From Segetibacter sp. (GTDB taxonomy: Bacteria > Bacteroidota > Bacteroidia > Chitinophagales > Chitinophagaceae), in NCBI RefSeq assembly GCF_025963695.1, contig NZ_JAOQAH010000021.1, positions 26,580 to 90,579 of the forward strand: a stretch of 64,000 nt of DNA, written 5' to 3'. This document shows positions 18,043-25,213 of this stretch, in pieces (the stretch's first letter is position 1; each line of letters starts with the position of its first letter). The notes under the pieces were generated by a model. The model was not told where the DNA came from, did not search any database, and saw nothing but the letters and a program-made list of their open reading frames with translations. A program made the translations under genes and the position numbers.

Positions 18043-18615
18043 ATGAAATCAGTAATGGGCATTGTTCTGTCGTTCTTTATTCTTTCAATAACTTCCGGGC
18101 AGGATAGCTTGTCAGAGAAAAAGGTAAAATTGAGTTCAATAAGTCAGTTCGGACTTTTGGTTGGTGAAAGTGGAGAATCGGCAACGATTCAATTAATCAA
18201 TGGAATAAAAAAAGACAAATGGTTTGCCGGATTTGGAGCAGGAATTGATTTTTATGTAGAAAGAGGAGTACCGCTATTTATTGATATAAGAAGAGATCTT
18301 ACAAATGGCAAAAATGCACTGTTTTTATATGCTGATGGCGGCATTTATTTTCCCTGGCTAAACTTTATCCAAAAAGAGCAGAGGCCTAATTCAACAATGG
18401 CTCCCGGTGCTTATTACGATGTAGGCCTGGGATGGAAGTTGAGAGGTAAGAACAAGCGGGGTTTTTTGTTGAGCGCGGGCTATACCGCAAAGCAGGACAA
18501 AGGAAAGACAACATTTCCAACCTGGAACCCGGCAATTACCGGTTTTGAAAATACTGCCGGGTACTATAATTACAAATACCGCCGCCTGGTGCTAAAGGTT
18601 GGGATACAGTTGTGA
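18043..18615 (+). CDS. Secreted outer-membrane-like protein, function unknown
   Basis: 190 residues with a signal peptide (MKSVMGIVLSFFILSITSGQ). The mature part alternates short hydrophobic strands and turns (FGLLVGESGESATIQLINGI, GFGAGIDFYVERG, GAYYDVGLGWKLRG) and ends KYRRLVLKVGIQL, as in small outer-membrane beta-barrels. No named family is recognised. It follows the LVIVD gene by 6 nt, so it is the fourth gene of the ECF operon. Confidence 0.75.
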   Translation: MKSVMGIVLSFFILSITSGQDSLSEKKVKLSSISQFGLLVGESGESATIQLINGIKKDKWFAGFGAGIDFYVERGVPLFIDIRRDLTNGKNALFLYADGGIYFPWLNFIQKEQRPNSTMAPGAYYDVGLGWKLRGKNKRGFLLSAGYTAKQDKGKTTFPTWNPAITGFENTAGYYNYKYRRLVLKVGIQL

Positions 18616-18650
18616 ACTGGATGCATGAACGCTTCATGCTTTAATCGAAA

Positions 18651-19472
18651 CTAGTCTACTACCGCTTTCCTGATTTTTACTAGCTGAACAAGTAATTCTT
18701 CCAGCTTGTTTAAATGCAGCATGTTTGCTCCGTCGCTTTTTGCACAAGACGGGTTAGGATGGGTCTCTATAAATAATCCGTGTGCACCCGTCGCTATTGC
18801 AGCTTTTGCAATGGTTCCTATTAATTGTGGATTCCCCCCGGTTACGCCTGTGGATTGATTAGGTTGTTGCAAGCTATGGGTGCAATCCATTACAACAGGA
18901 ACATTATGGGCCGACATAATAGGGATATTTCTATAATCAACAATAAGATCCTGGTAGCCAAAAGTAGTACCTCTCTCTGTTAGCATCACTTTGTCGTTTC
19001 CTGCTTTGCGTATTTTATCTACCGCGAACTTCATTGCATCACCGCTTACAAATTGTCCTTTTTTTACATTAACTATTTTGCCCGTTTCTGCAGCAGCTAC
19101 TAATAAATCCGTTTGCCTGCATAAGAACGCGGGTATCTGTAGAATGTCGATGTATTTAGCAGCCAGTGCAGCTTCTTCGTGCGCATGAATATCAGAAGTG
19201 GTGGGAAGACCAAACTGGTCGCCTACCTTTTTTACAAGTTGCATGGCAGCTTCATCTCCAATACCGGTAAACGATGAAGCGCTGGTTCGATTGGCTTTTC
19301 GGTAAGAGGCTTTAAAAACATATGGAATACCTAGTTTTTTGCAAATAGTATACACACCATTGGCAACTTCCATTACTAACTCTTCACTTTCTACAACACA
19401 AGGTCCTGCAATCAAAAAAAAGTTTTTCGGATCGTAAGATTGGTTCTGAAACAATTGCTGTAAAAACTCCAT
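18651..19472 (-). CDS. kdsA: 3-deoxy-8-phosphooctulonate synthase (KDO-8-P synthase)
   Basis: 273 residues of the DAHP-synthase-like TIM barrel that condenses PEP with arabinose 5-phosphate to make KDO-8-phosphate for lipopolysaccharide. Motifs: FLIAGPCVVESEEL, VFKASYRKANRTS, TSDIHAHEEA, IPAFLCRQTDLL, LTERGTTFGYQDLIVD, and the C-terminal FIETHPNPSCAKSDG. No kdsB or lpx gene is adjacent. A good Bacteroidota promoter lies just upstream. It shows that the cell makes KDO and is Gram-negative. Confidence 0.95.
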   Translation of the reverse strand: MEFLQQLFQNQSYDPKNFFLIAGPCVVESEELVMEVANGVYTICKKLGIPYVFKASYRKANRTSASSFTGIGDEAAMQLVKKVGDQFGLPTTSDIHAHEEAALAAKYIDILQIPAFLCRQTDLLVAAAETGKIVNVKKGQFVSGDAMKFAVDKIRKAGNDKVMLTERGTTFGYQDLIVDYRNIPIMSAHNVPVVMDCTHSLQQPNQSTGVTGGNPQLIGTIAKAAIATGAHGLFIETHPNPSCAKSDGANMLHLNKLEELLVQLVKIRKAVVD

Positions 19473-19494
19473 AGGGTAATTTTAATTTCGTCGA

Positions 19495-19526
19495 CAAAGG
19501 TATTCTCCACGCTTTTAATATTCCAA
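19495..19526 (-). promoter_or_regulatory. Bacteroidota-type promoter of kdsA
   Basis: On the minus strand TACCTTTG (19495-19502) fits the -7 consensus TAnnTTTG, and TTG at 19524-19526 is the -33 element, 21 bases upstream. The ATG at 19472 is 22 bases downstream of the -7 box. Confidence 0.6.
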
Positions 19527-19701
19527 ATTGCTTTTTCTTGCGTTGATAAAACAAGTTGTTGTTTGTTGGCACTGTTGGTAAGCGACCAACACCGCCGGTG
19601 CGCCTGACCGCTAACTAGTCTTCATTGAGGTGCGACTATTGCCATGCCCCTGTTATCTTATCTGGTATTTGCCGTTATATTTATCTTAATTATTGAAAGC
19701 T

Positions 19702-20316
19702 ATGGGCAGAGAAAATTTACAGCAGGCATTTGGAAACATAGATATCTATTTATTTGACCAGCTATTAAAAGGGCGGTTCGATGATTGTAAAAAAGTGGGC
19801 GATATAGGTTGCGGGTACGGAAGAAATTTGGTGTACTTTTTAAAAAATGGTTTCGAAGTGTATGGGATTGACCAAAACGAGGAGGCCATTTTAGAAGTTC
19901 AAAGACTTTCGAAAGAGGTACAGATCACTAACCCTATAAGCAACTTCAGCGTTGCGCTTGTTGAAGATCTTCCATTTGATGATGATTTTTTTGATCTTGT
20001 TATTTGTAGCGCTGTCCTCCACTTTGCAAAAGATACAGATCACTTTAATGAAATGGTACGATCGATTTGGAGGGTTATGAAACCCGGAGGGTTTTTATTT
20101 GCAAGATTAGCTTCTGATATTGGCATTGAGCACCTGGTAATGAATATAGGAAATGGTAGATTTCGCCTGCCAGATGGCTCAGATCGTTTTTTGGTAAATC
20201 AACAAATGCTTTTAAATTATACGGCAAGATTAAACGCACAACTTTTCGAACCAATTAAAACTACCAATGTTCAAAATGTGAGGTGTATGACAACATGGTG
20301 CATTCAGAAATTGTAG
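19702..20316 (+). CDS. Class I SAM-dependent methyltransferase
   Basis: 204 residues from ATG 19702; a TTG nine bases upstream is less likely. Motif I is VGDIGCGYGRNLVYFLKNG, with the acidic residue of motif II in VYGIDQNEEAI, then FDLVICSAVLHFAKD (motif IV region) and MKPGGFLFARL (motif after strand 5). This is the common methyltransferase type 11/25 architecture of the cytoplasm. The substrate cannot be inferred. It is divergent from kdsA and followed by a small secreted gene. Confidence 0.85.
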   Translation: MGRENLQQAFGNIDIYLFDQLLKGRFDDCKKVGDIGCGYGRNLVYFLKNGFEVYGIDQNEEAILEVQRLSKEVQITNPISNFSVALVEDLPFDDDFFDLVICSAVLHFAKDTDHFNEMVRSIWRVMKPGGFLFARLASDIGIEHLVMNIGNGRFRLPDGSDRFLVNQQMLLNYTARLNAQLFEPIKTTNVQNVRCMTTWCIQKL

Positions 20317-20395
20317 TTGTACGTGTTATAAATGTTATGCAAAAAATACCCCTGTCTTAATCTTTACTTCCTCACAGCAGTCCTAGATAAAAAGA

Positions 20396-20747
20396 ATGAT
20401 GAAAAGAGTTTTGTGTTTTACAGGAGCTTGTTTTTTCGCTTTTTCTATTGGTTATAGCCAGGATAATAAAAAGCAACCATCTTCGCGACCTTGGGAGCAA
20501 CAAGAGATAAAAGCTGATAAACGCCTTGAAAAAGAAATTCAGCAAAAGCAATTATTATCGAAACCTGAGTTGCTTGAGAATTCGGTGGGTAAGGCACAAA
20601 CGAAGAAGGCTAATTCGGAAAAGGTGAATAGTAAACGCAAGCATGTCAAGAAGAGTTGCGTAAAGACAAGCTGAGCTTTATAAAGCAGAAGGGGATGAAG
20701 ATATTTTTAAAATAGTAGATAGCATGAAAAAAGCTGCAACAGGTTAA
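20396..20747 (+). pseudogene. Small secreted protein, frameshifted near its C-terminus
   Basis: The frame from ATG 20396 encodes 92 residues: a signal peptide (MMKRVLCFTGACFFAFSIGYSQ) and a polar Lys/Gln/Glu-rich body (RPWEQQEIKADKRLEKEI). It stops at 20672, but a forward shift of one base opens another frame from 20664 that reads AELYKAEGDEDIFKIVDSMK to a stop at 20747, with the same composition. The simplest reading is one gene of about 115 residues carrying a one-base indel around 20645-20665. It may instead be a true short gene followed by non-coding DNA, or a sequencing error. Function unknown. Confidence 0.5.
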
Positions 20748-20759
20748 CCCGTACACGCT

Positions 20760-20773
20760 GTGCGACGCAACAA
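20760..20773 (+). repeat. Dispersed intergenic repeat, TGCGACGCAA class
   Basis: Reads GTGCGACGCAACAA, between the frameshifted small gene and the terminator. Same core as the other copies. Confidence 0.6.
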
Positions 20774-20807
20774 AAGATTAATAGCAATTCTATAGCGGGG
20801 TACATAA

Positions 20808-20843
20808 AAAAAGGTCCATACAGTTTTTTGTATGGACCTTTTT
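20808..20843. terminator. Bidirectional terminator
   Basis: Arms AAAAAGGTCCATACA (20808-20822) and TGTATGGACCTTTTT (20829-20843) are perfectly complementary around gttttt, with A and T runs outside. It separates the plus-strand small gene from the minus-strand S41 peptidase. Confidence 0.9.
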
Positions 20844-20858
20844 ATGCTAGTGCTGTCC

Positions 20859-22310
20859 TTAATGTTTTTCTATAAACATGCCGGAAAACTTATTTTTTTC
20901 AAGTTCGCGGTTAAAAGGCTCGAGCTCTTGTTGTACTCTCATCTGGCTTCTATATTGTTGTTCGCCAGCCTCAGTGGTACGGAAAACACCGGCGGTAATA
21001 TATCTTAAAGCGCTTGCAAGGGAGGGTTCGGTAACATCACCCCACACCTTATTAACCCCGTCGGGGGCTGCTTTGTCAGGAGCAAAACCTGTATAGTAAT
21101 CGGCACTACCGGCGCTGTTAACGGTTTTAAACGATATTGGATAAATTGAATAATTGTAAATATCAACAGGAAAAAAACCTACAGGCTTACCATAGGTTGT
21201 GTCGCCGATTAACTTCACATTCATATAAGGCTTCAGGTTATTAATTAATAATTCACTGGCCGATGCAGTTCCACTACCAACTATAAAAAACACCTGGCTT
21301 AAACTAAGCGTACCAGTATTTGAAAAGTTTTCGGTGTTGTTTTGCTCCGCGAAAGAGGTAGCGCCATAACCTGACTTCTTCTGCAACAAAGGAAACTTGC
21401 CTTGCTGCAAATTAGAGTTAAAGATATATTTATACATCACTTTATTATTGGCAGCTGCGGGTGCAATTAGGTTTGCCAATGCATTTTGTGTAGCAGTAGA
21501 TCCTCCGGGGTTGTAACGTAAATCCACTATCAGTTCATTAATGCCTTGTGCTTTAAAGTCATTAAATACGGTATTTAACTCCGTAATAGAAGGTGCCCCA
21601 AAAAATTGTTTAAAAACAAAATAGCCCACCTTTCTTCCGCCGGTATTTATAACACTTTTATGCAATACTGCGTTTGATGTAAAACTTGTCTTACTTAGAT
21701 TGAAGGTGGCTATGCTACCATCAGGTTTTACAAATTCGAAAGAAGCGCTATTGGCCGATCCGAAAAATGTTTGGTTTAAAAGATCAATGCTGGATTGAGA
21801 ATAAGTCAGGTTTGCATTATTGATCTTGTTAATATACCAACCTCTGTTCACTCCCGCCGTACCTGCAGCAGACTTATCAAAAGCGTACTCAACGTACCAC
21901 CGCACTGAGTCTATTGGTTCAACCCTGTCAGCAGCGGCAGCTTTTATAAAAAAACCATAATCTACAGCCACTCCGGTTTGAAGCGCACTTGACTCTTCCT
22001 TAGTTGTAACGAAACTAAACCTGTCGAGGGGTTGCAGTGCGCGGATAGCATTCATTTCCGCTGTTGCAGCAGCCTCGTCAGTCGCTCCGTTGTACTGGCG
22101 TGGATTAAAGATGTCGTAGGAAGGAATTACATCTGGCCACAAATAAATCTCTTTCGTGTACAGGTAGAGTGAGTCTTTCAGCAAGTCCGACTGGGAAGCT
22201 ACGGTGGTAGTTGGGCTAGTTGTAGCAGTAGGCTCTTGTACTATTTCTTTTTTACAAGAAGTGATAGATAGAATAAAAATTGTTGTTAGCGCTATGAGAA
22301 ATGTCTTCAT
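20859..22310 (-). CDS. S41 family peptidase lipoprotein
   Basis: 483 residues. The lipoprotein signal MKTFLIALTTIFILSITSC ends with the lipidated cysteine. An N-terminal helical part is followed by a PDZ-like stretch (GWYINKINNANLTYSQSS) and a C-terminal-processing-protease catalytic domain: ELIVDLRYNPGG, the serine in VGSGTASASELLINN, and the lysine of LIGDTTYGKPVGFF, consistent with the Ser/Lys dyad of S41 enzymes. It should act in the periplasm or at the outer membrane. No partner is adjacent. Confidence 0.87.
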   Translation of the reverse strand: MKTFLIALTTIFILSITSCKKEIVQEPTATTSPTTTVASQSDLLKDSLYLYTKEIYLWPDVIPSYDIFNPRQYNGATDEAAATAEMNAIRALQPLDRFSFVTTKEESSALQTGVAVDYGFFIKAAAADRVEPIDSVRWYVEYAFDKSAAGTAGVNRGWYINKINNANLTYSQSSIDLLNQTFFGSANSASFEFVKPDGSIATFNLSKTSFTSNAVLHKSVINTGGRKVGYFVFKQFFGAPSITELNTVFNDFKAQGINELIVDLRYNPGGSTATQNALANLIAPAAANNKVMYKYIFNSNLQQGKFPLLQKKSGYGATSFAEQNNTENFSNTGTLSLSQVFFIVGSGTASASELLINNLKPYMNVKLIGDTTYGKPVGFFPVDIYNYSIYPISFKTVNSAGSADYYTGFAPDKAAPDGVNKVWGDVTEPSLASALRYITAGVFRTTEAGEQQYRSQMRVQQELEPFNRELEKNKFSGMFIEKH

Positions 22311-22641
22311 TGTGGTTTGTAAAATTTAATGTAAATAACATTAAAGGAGCGAGAGAGTCTTTTAATGAAATGCCAATACTACACATGTGAGAAAAGTTTT
22401 ATAAATCTATTATGATAAGGATATAGAGTTGTACAAATATTAACAAGCATAACCATACTACTTCTGCAGTTAGAGCAACTTTTGCATATAGATTAAGAGT
22501 AGCTAATATTCTGTTGATGTAGAAGTGACAGTTGTTAATTGCTCAGTCCTAACTAATTACTTTAACTGCTACAGGAGACGATATACCTGTTATTTAAAAG
22601 TGGATAAACAATACTTTTGCAACACAAAAGTCAATTAAATA
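22311..22641. other. Divergent intergenic region between S41 peptidase and S1/P1 nuclease
   Basis: No gene seen. TACTTTTG at 22612-22619 fits the -7 consensus for the nuclease gene, 22 bases ahead of its ATG. The rest is AT-rich without further recognisable elements. Confidence 0.45.
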
Positions 22642-23457
22642 ATGAGAGTGAAATTTTTAAACAACTTGTTTCATGTTGCTGCGTTTTTTATCGTTTCATT
22701 GCTTTTCCTGCCAGCGGAAACTTTTGCCTGGGGAATGTCGGGCCATCGTATTGTAGGTGAAATAGCCGGTAGCTATTTAAACCCGAAAGCAAGCAGGGAG
22801 ATAAAAAAAATCTTAGGAAATGAGAGTATTGCAATGTCTAGCAACTGGGCCGATTTTGTAAAGTCTGATACAAGTTTCAGCTACCTGAATGAATGGCACT
22901 ATGTAAATGTAGATAAAGGATTAAACGCCGAACAAATGGCGGCCGCACTACAAAACGACACTGGCGTTAATGCATATAGCCGCCTTAATTTTCTTATTGC
23001 TCAACTTAAAAATAAAAGCCTTCCTCAAAATGAGAAGTTGATGTATTTGCGTTTGCTGATACATATTGTGGGAGATATACACCAGCCATTTCATGTAAGT
23101 GCCAAAGGCGATAGAGGAGGAAATGATATTAAGCTTACCTGGTTTAACCAACCATCAAATGCGCACAGGCTTTGGGATGAACAACTGATAGAGTTACAGC
23201 AACTAAGCTATACAGAATACACCCGGGCCATAAATTTTACTACTGGCACCCAGCGAAATAAATGGCAGGCTATGCCGGTGAGTAGCTGGTTTTTCGACTC
23301 CTACCAGGTAAGCGAAGTGCTTCATGAAGAATTGAAAAAACCTGATCAAAAACTGAGTTATCAATATAATTTTTCTCATTTACAGACGCTGAACGAGCAG
23401 CTGTTAAAAGGTGGTGTGCGGCTTGCAGGATTATTAAATGAGATATTTGGTGTTTAA
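22642..23457 (+). CDS. Secreted S1/P1-type nuclease
   Basis: 271 residues. A signal peptide ends at ETFA, leaving a mature N-terminus WGMSGHRIVGEIA, where the N-terminal tryptophan and the histidine are zinc ligands in this family. Further ligand motifs are NWADFVKSD, NEWHYVNV, LLIHIVGDIHQPFHV and GGNDIKLTWFNQPSNAHRLWD, which fit the trinuclear zinc site of S1/P1 nucleases. It hydrolyses single-stranded DNA and RNA outside the cytoplasm, perhaps for phosphate and nucleotide scavenging. Confidence 0.92.
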   Translation: MRVKFLNNLFHVAAFFIVSLLFLPAETFAWGMSGHRIVGEIAGSYLNPKASREIKKILGNESIAMSSNWADFVKSDTSFSYLNEWHYVNVDKGLNAEQMAAALQNDTGVNAYSRLNFLIAQLKNKSLPQNEKLMYLRLLIHIVGDIHQPFHVSAKGDRGGNDIKLTWFNQPSNAHRLWDEQLIELQQLSYTEYTRAINFTTGTQRNKWQAMPVSSWFFDSYQVSEVLHEELKKPDQKLSYQYNFSHLQTLNEQLLKGGVRLAGLLNEIFGV

Positions 23458-24049
23458 ATAACAGCGTTACAAGGGTGCTAAAAGGAATAGGATTAGGTAG
23501 AACGCTGCCTGTGCATTGGCATTTGCGGGAGTTGCCGACTGTGCTGTTTTTCAACTTGATAATATTGTTGACAAACAGAATTATACGAACACTTCTGACC
23601 CTGGCCTAAATTCTTCGCACCAGGATGGGATGTGTTTCAGCACTTTTATTCCAGGTATGTTGCTACAATTACTTTTAATCCTAAAGAGAAGGAAACTTTG
23701 ATGGAATGAGGATGCTGTTTAAAACAACTGAATTATTTGAAACGGTGGTTAATGTTTTAAAGCCGATGAAGGATTGAATTAAAATGCAGAAAAACCTGAA
23801 AATTACCTAACAACAACGTACAAGAATTAGAAGATGTGCCGATTTTAATTTGTGGTACCTGCATTCGTTTTTCATGGCTTCATAGTTGCGTCGCAATCAC
23901 TTTATCAGCATCACGCTGTGCAGCTTTTGCCTTTAATGCAGCACTTTCAGCGCACTTCATACAGATATAAAGGTTCGATATAACAATTCTTTCTGTTTCT
24001 GCAGTGTCATACGCACCATTTATACACCGAAACAAAAATTATTAATAAC
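23458..24049. other. Intergenic region with possible gene remnants
   Basis: No intact gene is convincing. A plus frame at 23516-23701 contains FQLDNIVDKQNYTNTSDPGL, which recalls the last strands of TonB-dependent receptors, then changes frame to RYVATITFNPKEK. It may be the worn end of such a gene. On the minus strand at about 23890-24030 a 50-codon open frame rich in Ala and Lys overlaps a dispersed repeat. Neither is strong enough to annotate as a gene. Confidence 0.35.
23885..23896 (-). repeat. Dispersed intergenic repeat, TGCGACGCAA class
   Basis: The minus strand reads TTGCGACGCAAC then TATGAAG. This copy is the most symmetrical: TTGCG and CGCAA arms around one base. Confidence 0.6.
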
Positions 24050-24616
24050 ATGAAAAGCACTAATAAGGGGTTGCCTGCAGAACAACGCGAAGAACTACTA
24101 AAAGTATTGAAAGCCCGTTTCGAGAAAAATATGGACTACCATAAAGGTCTTGAATGGTCTACAATACAAGCAAAGGTGGAAGCCAATACAGAAAAACTGT
24201 GGTCGCTTAATGAAATGGAAAGAACCGGTGGTGAACCAGATGTCGTCGGTTATGATGAAAAGACCGATCAGTACTTTTTTTATGACTGTGCTGCCGAAAG
24301 CCCTAAAGACCGTAGAAGTGTTTGTTATGATGGCGAAGCACTGAAGTCAAGGAAAGAGCATAAACCGAAAAATAGCGCCATTGATTTGGCTGCTTACATG
24401 GGCCTGGAACTTTTAACCGAAGAACAATACCGGGATCTGCAGCAATTGGGAAACTTTGATACGAAAACGTCGAGCTGGGTAAAAACACCTGCTGCGATTA
24501 GGGAATTAGGTGGCGCCCTCTTTTGCGATCGGCGCTACAACCGGGTGTTCGTGTATCACAACGGGGCAGAGTCTTACTACGGCTCGCGGGGTTTCCGCGG
24601 TTTACTGAGAGTCTAA
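24050..24616 (+). CDS. DUF4256 domain-containing protein
   Basis: 188 residues, matching DUF4256 from end to end: ARFEKNMDYHKGLEW, WSLNEMERTGGEPDVVGYD, YFFYDCAAESPKDRRSVCYD, AYMGLELLTEEQYRDLQQLG, SSWVKTPAAIRELGGALFCDR and a C-terminal SRGFRGLLRV. It has no signal peptide or membrane helix and should be cytoplasmic. The family is widespread and without an established function. It stands alone, with long gene-free stretches on both sides. Confidence 0.8.
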   Translation: MKSTNKGLPAEQREELLKVLKARFEKNMDYHKGLEWSTIQAKVEANTEKLWSLNEMERTGGEPDVVGYDEKTDQYFFYDCAAESPKDRRSVCYDGEALKSRKEHKPKNSAIDLAAYMGLELLTEEQYRDLQQLGNFDTKTSSWVKTPAAIRELGGALFCDRRYNRVFVYHNGAESYYGSRGFRGLLRV

Positions 24617-25213
24617 TTGTTTAACAAAAGTTAAGTACCCCTAAAATTATATCAAACTCGTTCACTCGATAAATACGTAATATGCTATAGCAAAAGCTGT
24701 GAAAAGTTCTAAAGGTGACCGTCAGCTAAACCAATTTCTGCAGCAGTGTTTTTGTCTTACCGGAGCCAGCCCCTCCCCAGCCATTTATTTTGTCATATTT
24801 ATTTTGTCGTCTTTTGTTAGGGTAACTTCTTCTCCTGATCAATTCTGTTTTGCAACAACCGCTTCCAATAGCCAAAAATCTTCCATTCTTATTTTTATCA
24901 ACGCTTGTCGGCCATCCATTTTATTCTCCTTTCTGACGCTCCCTGGGTTCCATCTCCTACAAAAGGGGTAACCAAGCTGAAGCACGAAACTAAAAAACGG
25001 CATTTCACAATAAAAAGCCACTTTTCCCCTTTAAAACTTAACCTTTCCACAGGCAATGCACATCCTTTCCGCACCACTGCTTGCTTTACGGCTTTTAATG
25101 TATGTTCGCAGGCAGAAGAAAGTTGAAAGTGGTAGTTTTGAGCTGTAAGAAATACTACAAAGGCTTTGAATGGTGGGTTTAGAATTTTCAATTTTCCATT
25201 TTGAATTATTAGA
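24617..25213. other. 597-bp gene-free region with long open frames on both strands
   Basis: No named gene. From about 24905 to 25126 both strands are open without stop: the minus frame (ending 24898) runs on through VRKGCALPVERLSFKGEKW and FLVSCFSLVTPFVGDGTQGA, while the plus frame has no recognisable features. On the minus strand near 24726-24800 a frame reads NGWGGAGSGKTKTLLQKLV before a stop, which looks like a P-loop of a helicase or ATPase but has no other motifs. These may be relics or chance. Confidence 0.35.

Noticed and set aside
23890..24030. Minus frame with MKCAESAALKAKAAQRDADK
   Set aside because: Short, with no clear start, and overlapping a dispersed repeat; kept only as a note in the intergenic entry.
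24726..24800. P-loop-like string GGAGSGKT on the minus strand
   Set aside because: A single motif without the rest of an ATPase; not enough to annotate a gene, reported only as a weak observation.
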